A DNA stretch of 9,205 nt from Acidobacteriota bacterium (GCA_013697225.1 JACCXG010000454.1:1-9205), one strand, 5' to 3'. Counted from the stretch's first letter, positions 1-7,240 are shown. Translations and numbers: made by a program. Notes: a model not told the origin generated them from the letters alone.

Positions 1-11
1 ATCTCGCCTGA

Positions 12-404
12 ATGACGTTTATGCCAACTGTGCTTGTAATCGAGGACGACCCGGACATGCAGGCTATCGAGCGGACGATGCTCGAGTGTGTGGGATATAC
101 GGTGAAGATGGCCGGCAACGGCGCCGAGGGGCTGCAGTCGCTGAAGTGCGGCACGCCCTGCCTGATTCTGCTGGACCTGATGATGCCCATCATGGACGGT
201 CTCAGCTTCCTGCGGGAGCGGAAGCGGCTGGCCGCGGCGCAGTCGACACCGGTCATCTGCGTGTCCGCCGCTGGTCCTGAACTGGTGGGAGAGGCACTGC
301 GTCTTGGGGCGGTCGAGTGCCTGCACAAGCCCACTGACTTCGACGAGCTCTGCCACATCGTGGCGCGCTACTGCCCGGGATCGCCTCCACAGCCGGCCAC
401 GTAG
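12..404 (+). CDS. Single-domain response regulator (CheY-like receiver)
   Basis: A 130-residue protein made of one receiver domain with no output domain. It would take phosphate from a histidine kinase and signal by protein contact in the cytoplasm. The receiver hallmarks are all present: acidic pair D12-D13 in VIEDD, phospho-acceptor D55 in LLDLMMP, switch Ser85 in VSAA, and K106 followed by Pro107. Only a short tail, about 20 residues, follows the domain. A second ATG at 21 gives MPTVLV, the more usual receiver N-terminus, so the true start may be 12 or 21. A TGA at 9-11 directly abuts the first ATG and could be the stop of an upstream kinase gene, but only 11 bases are visible. The partner kinase and regulated process cannot be named. 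A PilT gene lies downstream beyond a gap, so a motility role is possible but unproven. Confidence 0.9.
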   Translation: MTFMPTVLVIEDDPDMQAIERTMLECVGYTVKMAGNGAEGLQSLKCGTPCLILLDLMMPIMDGLSFLRERKRLAAAQSTPVICVSAAGPELVGEALRLGAVECLHKPTDFDELCHIVARYCPGSPPQPAT

Positions 405-843
405 CTCCGGCGCCGCCGCTCTCACTCGCGGCACCGCAGATCACGTCTCCCTCCGATCTCGCGGCTCACGGGACGTTGAAGCCGGAGAGCGACTGCCCCT
501 CTGTCGCTTCGGCGCTGTCCGGTTTCGAGCGGGTGATCGTCGAGTCTCACGGCACGCCCCGGCACCGCGCGGGATCGAAGAAGCTCCCGGCGTTGCGTCG
601 CGTGTGCGGAGGTTCGGCCGATCTGCTGACAGCCGGGAGCGCGGCGCGCACCTCGGGCGGGATGGCGCCCGTGGGCACCGCGGCGAACAATCTCCCTCAT
701 TCGCGAGAGCCCCGACGTACTGACGGCCGATCTCGTCCAGGTCCGCCGGGAGAATGGGTTTGCCGCCCCGGCTCGACAGCGACAGAATAGGCTACTGCTG
801 CTGGAGGAGTGCTTTTCAGCAGCCTTCACGAGCGGTGATCCCG
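405..843. other. Gap without an intact gene; possible decayed gene
   Basis: About 440 bp separate the response regulator from pilT. No complete gene with recognisable homology is visible, yet the composition is codon-like. On the minus strand, 788-690 reads as a plausible peptide (ILSLSSRGGKPILPAD and onward). A one-frame slip near 686-692 leads to a second plausible peptide at 687-547 (FAAVPTGAIPPEVRAAL and onward) ending in TGA. Third positions in both pieces are mostly G or C. The minus-strand reading is blocked upstream by TAG at 794-792. A plus-strand reading, TTG at 476 then a shift near 690, is also protein-like but has no sensible end. I read this as a possible gene remnant of unknown identity. 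It may instead be non-coding high-GC DNA. Confidence 0.35.
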
Positions 844-1986
844 ATGGACAACACTCCCGAACTCGATCGGCTGGTGACCGAGCTGAACGCGTTGGGCTCG
901 AGGCGCACCCAGGAAGCAAACCGGCTGGACGACTGGCTTGCCCTTCTCCGGGGCCAGGGTGGCAGCGACCTCTACCTCGTCTCTGGAGCGCCGCCGGCAA
1001 TACGGCGTCAGGGTGCTGTTCGTCCGCTTGCCGAGCCACCCCTCGACGGAGAGGAGATCGAAGACGCCGTGCTGCCGGCCCTGCCTGCGTACGCCGCGGA
1101 GCAATACCGGAAGCACGGCATCGCGGATGCGTCACTGCGCCGGGGGCCTGGCGGCCGATTCCGTGTGAACCTGCATCGCGAGCGTGGCCGCGCGGCGGCC
1201 AGCATACGCGCGCTGCCGCTGAACCCTCCCGAGCTGAGCGAGCTGGGGCTCCCGCCCGGGATCGAGGCGCTGAGCCGGCTCGCGCACGGCCTTGTTCTCG
1301 TCGGCGGGCCGACCGGCTCCGGCAAGACGACAACCGTGGCCGCGCTGGTGGACGCCATCAACCGGCGGGATGCGAAACACATCATCACAATCGAGGATCC
1401 TATCGAGTACGAGCATCCGCACCGGCGCAGCCTCGTCGAGCAGGTGGAGATCGGCATCGACGCTCCTGACTTCACGACCGCTCTGCGGTCCGCCGTACGA
1501 CAGTCGCCTGACGTGATCATGGTTGGAGAGATGCGCGACCCCGAGACGATGCGCATTGCGCTGGCCGCGGGTGAGACCGGGCATCTCGTCTTCTCGACGT
1601 TGCACACCAGCGACGTGGCGTCGACCGTCTCGCGCGTCTCGGATGCGTTTCCGTCCGAGCGGCAGACCACCATCCGCCAGGAGCTGGCGATGGCGCTCGC
1701 GGCGGTCATGACACAGGTGCTCGTTCCCGGCACTGCCGGCAACAACGTTCCGGCGGCCGAGCTCCTGATGGTGGGATACGGCGCCCGCCAGAACATCCGC
1801 AAGAATTCGCTGCAGCATCTTCACCAGGAGATCACGATGTCCAGACGTGACGGGTCGTTCACGTTCGAAGAATGCCTGGCGGGGCTGGTCGGGCGCGGTG
1901 CGATCAGTACTGACGAAGCACGTGTTCGCGCAAGGCACCGTGAGGAGTTGGACGGTCTGCTGGCGAGCGGGCCGCTCCGGCCGTGA
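844..1986 (+). CDS. pilT: PilT-family twitching motility ATPase
   Basis: A 380-residue hexameric retraction ATPase that acts at the inner-membrane base of type IV pili and depolymerises pilin. The N-terminal PAS-like part carries GGSDLYLVSGAPPAIRR near residue 40, matching the usual PilT opening. The C-terminal core has Walker A GGPTGSGKT (154-162, Lys161), an Asp box ITIEDPIEYEH (181-191), Walker B PDVIMVGEMRD with Glu229, and a His box TGHLVFSTLHT (245-255). Near the end ARQNIRKNSLQH matches the PilT-specific AIRNLIRE-type element, which favours PilT over PilB. I chose ATG 844 because homology begins soon after. An in-frame ATG at 754 would add 30 unlikely residues, and the GGGAG before it lies only about 1 nt away. 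GTG 835 is another option. No strong Shine-Dalgarno precedes 844. No other pilus genes are in view. The stop overlaps the next start. Confidence 0.93.
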   Translation: MDNTPELDRLVTELNALGSRRTQEANRLDDWLALLRGQGGSDLYLVSGAPPAIRRQGAVRPLAEPPLDGEEIEDAVLPALPAYAAEQYRKHGIADASLRRGPGGRFRVNLHRERGRAAASIRALPLNPPELSELGLPPGIEALSRLAHGLVLVGGPTGSGKTTTVAALVDAINRRDAKHIITIEDPIEYEHPHRRSLVEQVEIGIDAPDFTTALRSAVRQSPDVIMVGEMRDPETMRIALAAGETGHLVFSTLHTSDVASTVSRVSDAFPSERQTTIRQELAMALAAVMTQVLVPGTAGNNVPAAELLMVGYGARQNIRKNSLQHLHQEITMSRRDGSFTFEECLAGLVGRGAISTDEARVRARHREELDGLLASGPLRP

Positions 1987-3869
1987 GCGTCCCGGAGCGC
2001 TGGTCAAGGGTTCGGTTCAGAACGGCAGCGCCCGTGCTGGCGGTCTGCCTTGGCGTGGCTGCGGGGCTGAGCGGTCATGACGGAGACTGGCCGTGGTCCG
2101 GCCGGGACCCCGGTGCACAGCGCTTCTCGCCGCTGACGCAGATTACACGCGAGAACGTCTCGACCCTGCAGCAGGCCTGGACGTTCGACACCGGCGCCCG
2201 CGACCTCCAGGTCACTCCCACCGTCATCGGCGGGCTGATGTACGTGACGGCGGGGAAGCAGGTCATTGCCCTGGAGCCGGAAACGGGCACGCACGTCTGG
2301 ACGTACGAGGCGAGCGGCGCGGTCAGCCGGCGCGGCGTGGCCTACTGGCCGGGAGACGCGAAGATGCCCCCCCGCCTCTATTCCGGTGCCGGGGACGGCC
2401 GGATGATGGCGCTCGATGCCCGCACCGGTGCCATCGCCGGAGACTTCGGCGATGGCGGATTCGTCGATCTGAAGGGGAGCGTACGCGGCGATGTCGACGG
2501 GTCCCTCTTCCTCATCTCACCCCCCCTCGTCTACAAGGACATCGTTATTACTGGAGGCGCCAACACGGAACAGGAGCCGAGCACCGGGCTGTATGGCGAC
2601 ATCCGGGGGTGGGACGCACGCACCGGACGACTGCTGTGGTCCTTTCACACCGTTCCGCGCCCTGGCGAGCCGGGGGTCGAGACATGGGAAGGGGAGAGCT
2701 GGAAGAACCGATCGGGCACGAACGTCTGGTCGTACATGACGGTGGACGAGGAGCGCGGGATCCTCTTTGCGCCGACCGGTTCCCCTACGTCCGATTTCTA
2801 CGGTGCGGATCGCCGTGGCCAGAACCTTTACGCCAACTCGCTCCTGGCCATCGACGCCCTGACGGGGAGGCTGAAATGGTTTCACCAGCTCGTGCACCAC
2901 GACATCTGGGACTGGGATCTGCCCGCCGCGCCGACGCTGATCGATGTCACCGTGCGCGACGGGCGGCGGGTGCCGGCGGTTGCCGTCATCACCAAGATGA
3001 GCACCCTCTTCATCTTCGACCGGGTGACAGGGGAGCCGCTGTTCGGGCTCGAGGAGCGTCCGGTTCCACAGAGCACGGTTCCGGGCGAACAGACATGGCC
3101 GACGCAACCCTTCCCGCTCGCCCCGCCACCGCTGGCACGGACCACGTTCGATCCCGAGACCGATTTCTACACCCTGACGCCCGAGCACGCGGCGTATTGC
3201 AGGGAGATCTGGAAAGAGCACGGGATGTATACGAAAGGCATCTTCACGCCTCCCGGGCTGGACGGCACGATGGTGATGTTCCCAAGTACGCTCGGCGGCG
3301 GGAACTGGAGCGGGCTTTCCTACGATGCGGGCCGCAGCCTGGTCTTCACGAACATCATGAACCTGGGGCAGGTCGGACGGATGGCGCGTCGCGTCAATCC
3401 TGCGACCGGCGCGGAGACCTACGCCCGGACCTCACCGTGGGCGAGCGCCTACGCGCGATTCTGGAACCCGAAGACGAAACTGCCCTGCTCGGCCCCTCCG
3501 TTCGGCGAGCTGATTGCCATCGACGTCAATCGCGCCGCCGTGGCCTGGCGGGTGCCGCTGGGAGTGTTCGACGATCTGAAGGCGCGCGGGTTCGACCGCA
3601 CGGGCTCCCCGAACATCGGCGGGACGATCGCGACCGCGTCGGGTGTTGTCTTCATCGCGGCGACGATTGACGAGCGGTTCCGCGCGTTCGACGCCGACTC
3701 GGGCGCGGCGCTCTGGGAGACGCGGCTGGACGCGAGCGGCCACGCCACGCCGATGACGTTCATGGGGCGGGACGGCCGGCAGTATGTGGTGATCGCGGCC
3801 GGAGGGAACGGCCTGCTGGCATCTCCCGTCGGGTCCAAGCTGGTGGCTTTCGCGCTGCCCCGACGCTGA
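1983..3869 (+). CDS. PQQ-dependent dehydrogenase (quinoprotein beta-propeller)
   Basis: A 628-residue secreted quinoprotein predicted to oxidise a sugar or alcohol in the periplasm and pass electrons to the quinone pool or a carrier. The N-terminus has a basic stretch (RVRFR) and a hydrophobic run at about residues 15-30, a likely Sec signal peptide. The mature part opens with DWPWSGRDPGAQRFSPL, the usual start of the PQQ propeller. Propeller blades show repeats such as VIALEPETGTHVWTY and LLAIDALTGRLKWF. The HHDIWDWDLPAAPTLID motif (305-321) and Lys338 in ITKMSTLFIFDR match the glucose-dehydrogenase (Gcd) type active site. It lacks Gcd's N-terminal membrane domain, a CXXCH haem site and the vicinal Cys pair of methanol dehydrogenases. 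The GTG start at 1983 overlaps the pilT stop (GTGA) and has no clear ribosome site, so translational coupling is likely. Substrate unknown. Confidence 0.9.
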   Translation: MSVPERWSRVRFRTAAPVLAVCLGVAAGLSGHDGDWPWSGRDPGAQRFSPLTQITRENVSTLQQAWTFDTGARDLQVTPTVIGGLMYVTAGKQVIALEPETGTHVWTYEASGAVSRRGVAYWPGDAKMPPRLYSGAGDGRMMALDARTGAIAGDFGDGGFVDLKGSVRGDVDGSLFLISPPLVYKDIVITGGANTEQEPSTGLYGDIRGWDARTGRLLWSFHTVPRPGEPGVETWEGESWKNRSGTNVWSYMTVDEERGILFAPTGSPTSDFYGADRRGQNLYANSLLAIDALTGRLKWFHQLVHHDIWDWDLPAAPTLIDVTVRDGRRVPAVAVITKMSTLFIFDRVTGEPLFGLEERPVPQSTVPGEQTWPTQPFPLAPPPLARTTFDPETDFYTLTPEHAAYCREIWKEHGMYTKGIFTPPGLDGTMVMFPSTLGGGNWSGLSYDAGRSLVFTNIMNLGQVGRMARRVNPATGAETYARTSPWASAYARFWNPKTKLPCSAPPFGELIAIDVNRAAVAWRVPLGVFDDLKARGFDRTGSPNIGGTIATASGVVFIAATIDERFRAFDADSGAALWETRLDASGHATPMTFMGRDGRQYVVIAAGGNGLLASPVGSKLVAFALPRR

Positions 3870-3918
3870 GCCACGCGGCTCGACCCCTCTCTCCGAGGCG
3901 GCGCCTTCGACGGTCGCG
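3870..3918. terminator. Convergent junction with a weak hairpin
   Basis: The plus-strand dehydrogenase and the minus-strand operon end facing each other across 49 bp. GAGCC (3868-3872) and GGCTC (3877-3881) can form a 5-bp stem with a 4-nt loop that overlaps the dehydrogenase stop codon. A C/T-rich stretch follows rather than a T-run. A second short inverted repeat (AGGC/GCCT) lies at 3896-3906. This is weak evidence for a shared terminator, and Rho-dependent ending is equally possible. Confidence 0.25.
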
Positions 3919-4425
3919 CTAAGTACTCCGGCCCAGCTCGCGGGCGAGGCCGTCACGCCGTTCGGCCAGGCGGTTGAACGCCCGGTGCCCCCGCAGGAGC
4001 ATCAGGACGGCCCCAATCAGCATCACGCCTCCGAGCGCCGCGGCCGCATAGGCGCCGTCCTTCCCTGACCCGTAGCCGATTGCGAGCGCGCTCACCACGA
4101 ACACGGATGTGAACGCCACGGCCATTCGCCCGGCAACGATGTGCTGCCGCGCATACAGCACCCGTCGGTGCCGCAGCACCCAGACCGAGAAGACCGTCCA
4201 GGAGAGGCCGATGACGATCATCAGGGCGAACGCGACCTGCGTCCGGAACGGGAGTGCAGGCTCGGTCAGCCAGAGTGCGCCGGCCAGCGCTGCCATGCCC
4301 AGCGAGCCCAGGAGGAGCGCCACGTATCCCAGCCGGCTGCGCAATGAGAGCTCGGCGTCGAGAAGCCGCTGCACGTCAGGGAGGGTCGGAGAGCCGCCCG
4401 GGTGAGCGGGATTGGTCTGATTCAT
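3919..4425 (-). CDS. Four-helix membrane protein, putative partner of the ECF sigma factor
   Basis: A 168-residue uncharacterised inner-membrane protein. Hydrophobic segments lie at about residues 33-53, 63-84, 101-118 and 125-144. The first about 30 residues and the last about 24 (Arg/Glu-rich, RLAERRDGLAREL) would both sit in the cytoplasm. It contains no cysteine, so it is not a zinc-binding (HxxxCxxC) anti-sigma factor. Its ATG overlaps the sigma stop by 4 nt (ATGA), so the two are almost certainly co-translated. By position it could be a membrane anti-sigma or sensor that holds the sigma factor inactive. That is an inference from context; no known anti-sigma domain is recognisable. I have the impression that similar proteins sit beside ECF genes in other Acidobacteriota, but I could not check this. 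Confidence 0.8.
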   Translation of the reverse strand: MNQTNPAHPGGSPTLPDVQRLLDAELSLRSRLGYVALLLGSLGMAALAGALWLTEPALPFRTQVAFALMIVIGLSWTVFSVWVLRHRRVLYARQHIVAGRMAVAFTSVFVVSALAIGYGSGKDGAYAAAALGGVMLIGAVLMLLRGHRAFNRLAERRDGLARELGRST

Positions 4426-4988
4426 ACAGGCCTGCCTTTCGTGTCCATGTCGCGCCGAAGCATCTGCCTGGCGCGGAACAATCGTGACTTGACGGTGCCG
4501 GCGGGCACCCCGAGCACCTCGGCCACCTCTGCGAGCGACAGCTCGCGCAGGTAGAAGAGCGTCAGGACTTCACGTTCGGTGACGGGGAGCTCTTCCAGAC
4601 CCTGCTGCATCGAGGCGAGGTCCTCCTCGAGGGCGGATGTGTCCTGGTCTGCAGCAAGGTCGAAATCCTGGAGGGGCACGGCCGCCGGCGTGGCATACCG
4701 CTCACGGAGGCGGTCCATCAGCGCACGGCGCGCGATTCCAAAGAGCCAGGGGCGCAGCTTCGATCCCTCGCGAAGCCGGACGATCCCGCGGATCACGCGG
4801 ACCCAGACGTCCTGCAGCACTTCCCGGGCCGCCTCGTCTTCTGCCGTCACCCGGCGAACGTACCGCCAGAGCGGCTCGTGCCACCGTGCGACCAGCTCAT
4901 CGAAGGCTGCCCGCTCGCCGAGCTGGCAGCGCACGGCCAGCCATTCATCCTCCCGGGCCTCCAGCCCGTGAGCACTGTTGTCGGTCAC
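4422..4988 (-). CDS. ECF-family RNA polymerase sigma factor
   Basis: A 188-residue sigma factor of the extracytoplasmic-function type that directs RNA polymerase to stress or envelope promoters. Region 2 spans about residues 26-98, with FDELVARWHEPLWRYVRR, the AREVLQDVWVRV core-binding helix and LRPWLFGIARRALMDRLR. Region 4 spans about 124-178, with LPVTEREVLTLFYLRELS and the helix-turn-helix AEVAEVLGVPAGTVKSRLFR. There is no C-terminal extension. The start is GTG at 4988, supported by GGAGG at 4998-4994 with a 5-nt spacer. An ATG at 4993 is out of frame and meets a stop after two codons. It lies 54 bp downstream of the ZIP transporter gene on the same strand and overlaps the following membrane-protein gene. 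Its regulon is unknown. Confidence 0.95.
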   Translation of the reverse strand: MTDNSAHGLEAREDEWLAVRCQLGERAAFDELVARWHEPLWRYVRRVTAEDEAAREVLQDVWVRVIRGIVRLREGSKLRPWLFGIARRALMDRLRERYATPAAVPLQDFDLAADQDTSALEEDLASMQQGLEELPVTEREVLTLFYLRELSLAEVAEVLGVPAGTVKSRLFRARQMLRRDMDTKGRPV

Positions 4989-5044
4989 GCCATCCTCCAG
5001 GGGAACTCTCGATAAGGGGAGTCGCGGGATGGCCCAAAAGGTTC
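4989..5044 (-). promoter_or_regulatory. Candidate promoter upstream of the ECF sigma gene
   Basis: The 54-bp space between the ZIP stop and the sigma start holds GAACCTTTT on the minus strand (5044-5036). This resembles the GGAAC-type -35 element used by many ECF sigma factors. A possible -10 partner is CGACTC at 5024-5019, a loose match to CGTC/GTCT. Autoregulation by the encoded sigma factor would be typical, but the -10 match and spacing are imperfect. The sigma Shine-Dalgarno (GGAGG) is at 4998-4994. Confidence 0.3.
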
Positions 5045-5855
5045 AGGCAAGCGCTACGTCGAGCACCATCATGATTGCGAAGCCGAGGATCGCGCCGCCG
5101 GTCGCCAGGTCGTCGTGGCCGCCCGCCTGTGACTCGGGGACGACTTCCTCGATGACGACGAAAATCATGGCGCCGGCCGCGAACGCCAGCGCGTAGGGGA
5201 GGATCGGCCGCATCACGATGACCGCGGCCGCCCCGATCACCCCGGCAATCGGCTCCACCCACGCCGACATCTGGCCGTACCAGAAGGCGCGTCCGCGCGA
5301 CATGCCGTCACGGCGCAGCGGCACGGCCACGGCTGTCCCTTCCGGGCAGTTCTGCAGGCCGATGCCGACGGCCAGGGCAATCGCCGCACCGAGCGTTGCC
5401 GTTTCGTACCCCGCGGCCACCGCCCCGAACGCCACGCCCACGGCGAGCCCCTCGGGAATGTTGTGGAGCGTGATCGCGAGGACCAGGAGGGCCGACCGGC
5501 GCCAGGGCGTCTTGACCCCCTCGGCTGCGTTGTCGGGCTTGAACATGTGGAGGTGGGGCAGCAACCAGTCTGCCAGGCGCATGGCTCCGGCGCCGGCCAG
5601 GAACCCGAGCAGCGGCGGCACCCACTTCACGAGCCCCATCTCCTCGGACATGGCAATCGACGGCGCCAGCAGCGACCAGAAGGAGGCGGCAATCATCACC
5701 CCCGCCGTAAACCCCAGCGCGAAGTCCAGGAGCCGCCGCTCCACCTGCTTGAAGAAGAACACCACGCCGGCGCCAAGCGCCGTCATGCCCCAGGTGAACA
5801 GGGTTGCGATCAGCGCTTGCGTCACGGGGCTGAGCCCTGCAAATGTTTCCAGCAC
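5043..5855 (-). CDS. ZIP-family divalent metal transporter (GufA/ZupT-like)
   Basis: A 270-residue inner-membrane carrier expected to import zinc or related divalent metals. About eight hydrophobic helices are visible. The two metal-site helices carry HNIPEG (131-136) and QNCPEG (168-173), the paired signature of bacterial ZupT/GufA-type ZIP proteins. EP at 201-202 and EE at 236-237 in IEEVVPES are also typical. The cytoplasmic loop between helices 3 and 4 is short and includes HLH at 101-103, a possible metal-sensing patch. Cys170 in the second motif replaces the bulky hydrophobic residue I would expect. The start is GTG at 5855, with a weak AGGAT about 9 nt upstream. It diverges from the amidohydrolase gene and precedes the sigma gene on the same strand, so it may share a transcript with it. 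Metal specificity cannot be read from sequence. Confidence 0.92.
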   Translation of the reverse strand: MLETFAGLSPVTQALIATLFTWGMTALGAGVVFFFKQVERRLLDFALGFTAGVMIAASFWSLLAPSIAMSEEMGLVKWVPPLLGFLAGAGAMRLADWLLPHLHMFKPDNAAEGVKTPWRRSALLVLAITLHNIPEGLAVGVAFGAVAAGYETATLGAAIALAVGIGLQNCPEGTAVAVPLRRDGMSRGRAFWYGQMSAWVEPIAGVIGAAAVIVMRPILPYALAFAAGAMIFVVIEEVVPESQAGGHDDLATGGAILGFAIMMVLDVALA

Positions 5856-5925
5856 GCTGCAGATCCTACAGCGGAAGATGTACTATTTTCTCCTGTCCGC
5901 GCGTGGGCGGGCGTTGGAGGGGCAA
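5856..5925 (+). promoter_or_regulatory. Divergent intergenic region with ribosome site for the amidohydrolase
   Basis: This 70-bp space separates the divergent ZIP and amidohydrolase genes and must hold both promoters. On the plus strand TACTAT (5881-5886) is a fair -10 candidate in an AT-rich patch, but no good -35 lies 17 nt upstream. GGAGG at 5916-5920, 5 nt before GTG 5926, is a clear Shine-Dalgarno and decides that start over the in-frame ATG at 5878. Confidence 0.35.
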
Positions 5926-7125
5926 GTGAACCGACGGGAATGGCTGACTAACATGGGGATGGGACTTGCCGGCGTTTCCGCCGGGCGGCAGGCGGGTGGA
6001 GGTGCCACGCCGGCCGCGCCTGCGCAGCCCGCACAGCCTCCCGGAGCCGGGGCCACGCTTCCGCTCGTCGAGTTCGAGCCCCGCAGCATGCTGCACGTCG
6101 AGGAAACGGCTGTCGACAAACCGCGTTTTCCGGTGATCGACGTGCACACCCACCTGTCCTTCTCCAGGCAGGGAGGGATGCGGTATGCCGCGCCGCCGGA
6201 AGAGCTCCTGCCGGTCATGGATCGCCGCGGCGTGCAGACAATGGTGAACCTGACGGGGGGAACGGGGGAGGGGCTTGCAGAAACCATAGCCAGGTACGAC
6301 CGTGCGCACCCCGGCCGCTTCATCACCTTCACCGAACCCTCCTGGGGCCGTGCCTCGGAACCGGGCTACGCTGCCTTCCAGGGGGATCAGATCGGGGCGG
6401 CCGCCCGTGCCGGAGCCCGCGGCCTGAAGGTGCTCAAGACGCTGGGGCTCTACCTGCGTGACGGGGGGCCGTCGGGGCCGCTGGTGGCAGTCGACGACAA
6501 GCGGTTCGACCCGATGTGGGAGGCCTGCGGCGGGCACGGGCTGCCGGTCGCCATTCACATTGCGGATCCCGAAGCGTTCTTCCTCCCGACCGACAGGTTC
6601 AACGAACGCTACGAGGAACTGGCGAATCATCCCGACTGGTCGTTCTCGGCTCCCGGCTTCCCGAGCTTCCGCGCCCTGCTGGAAGCGTGCGACCGTGTCT
6701 TCGCACGGCATCCGAAGACCACGTTCATCGCGCTGCACGTCGGGCACAATGCGGAGAACCTGGCTGTGGTCAGCGAGCGGCTCGAACGCTTCCCCAACAT
6801 GAGCGTGGAACTTGGCGCACGCATCGGGGAGCTCGGGCGTCAGCCGCGGACGGCGCGCCGGTTCTTCGAGCGCTGGCAGGACCGCATCCTGTTCGGGACC
6901 GACGCGGTGCCGCACGGTACGCAGACGCCGCAACAGATCTTCGGGGACGAGCTGTACAGGATTTACTATCGCTTCCTCCAAACCGAGGACGAGTACTTCG
7001 ATTACGCGCCGGCGCCGGTCCCTCCCCAGGGGCGATGGCGCATCTACGGGCTTGGCCTCCCCGACGCCATTCTGCGCAAGGTGTACTCGGAGAACGCCAC
7101 GAGGGTCCTGAACGTCCGCGCCTGA
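5926..7125 (+). CDS. Tat-exported amidohydrolase family protein (Amidohydro_2-like)
   Basis: A 399-residue metal-dependent hydrolase or decarboxylase of the TIM-barrel amidohydrolase superfamily, probably periplasmic. The N-terminus has twin arginines in NRREWL (2-7), a short hydrophobic stretch, then an Ala/Pro/Gly-rich linker (about 24-45), consistent with a Tat signal. Expected metal ligands are HTH in VIDVHTH (His74, His76), His211 in VAIHIADP, His271/His274 in LHVGHN and Asp326 in LFGTDA. The layout fits the Amidohydro_2 group (relatives of ACMSD and related decarboxylases), but the substrate is unknown. GTG 5926 has a good GGAGG ribosome site; an in-frame ATG at 5878 would add 16 residues (MYYFLLSARGRALEGQ) and is the alternative. 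Still further upstream, the same frame runs antisense to the ZIP gene and is not coding. A hairpin downstream separates it from the GMC gene. Confidence 0.9.
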   Translation: MNRREWLTNMGMGLAGVSAGRQAGGGATPAAPAQPAQPPGAGATLPLVEFEPRSMLHVEETAVDKPRFPVIDVHTHLSFSRQGGMRYAAPPEELLPVMDRRGVQTMVNLTGGTGEGLAETIARYDRAHPGRFITFTEPSWGRASEPGYAAFQGDQIGAAARAGARGLKVLKTLGLYLRDGGPSGPLVAVDDKRFDPMWEACGGHGLPVAIHIADPEAFFLPTDRFNERYEELANHPDWSFSAPGFPSFRALLEACDRVFARHPKTTFIALHVGHNAENLAVVSERLERFPNMSVELGARIGELGRQPRTARRFFERWQDRILFGTDAVPHGTQTPQQIFGDELYRIYYRFLQTEDEYFDYAPAPVPPQGRWRIYGLGLPDAILRKVYSENATRVLNVRA

Positions 7126-7217
7126 GGAGCCTGCAGGCCCGGCGGATCGGTGTCCGTTCCGGAAGCTGCCTCTGAGAGGCTCACGAACAGGTCGAAGTCG
7201 TTGCCTGCGAGAGCACC

Positions 7218-7240
7218 GGGCAAAGGTTTGCCCTCTTCTT
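7218..7240 (+). terminator. Rho-independent-like terminator after the amidohydrolase
   Basis: GGGCAAAGGTTTGCCC (7218-7233) is a perfect inverted repeat that can form a 6-bp stem with a 4-nt AGGT loop. It is followed by TCTTCTT, a partial T-run. It lies about 90 bp after the amidohydrolase stop. The T-run is interrupted, so efficiency is uncertain. Another small repeat, GCCTC/GAGGC with a 3-nt loop, lies upstream at 7168-7180. Confidence 0.5.

Noticed and set aside
415..432. GCCGC/GCGGC hairpin just after the response regulator, considered as a terminator
   Set aside because: Only a 5-bp stem with an 8-nt loop and no T-run after it; such pairs are common by chance at this GC content.
754..843. 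Upstream ATG at 754 as the pilT start
   Set aside because: GGGAG is only about 1 nt from the ATG, the added 30 residues are not PilT-like, and homology starts after ATG 844.
422..1333. Long minus-strand open frame (303 codons) across the gap and pilT N-terminus
   Set aside because: Arg/Ala/Ser-rich translation with no motif, and it runs antisense to the well-supported PilT coding region; a typical high-GC shadow frame.
2093..3670. 525-codon plus-strand frame inside the PQQ dehydrogenase
   Set aside because: Arg/His/Gly-rich translation, with the real frame showing clear PQQ propeller motifs over the same bases.
5218..5925. N-terminal extension of the amidohydrolase frame upstream of 5926
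   Set aside because: Most of it is antisense to the ZIP gene and Ser/Pro/Arg-rich; a strong GGAGG sits 5 nt before GTG 5926. Only the short extension from ATG 5878 remains possible.
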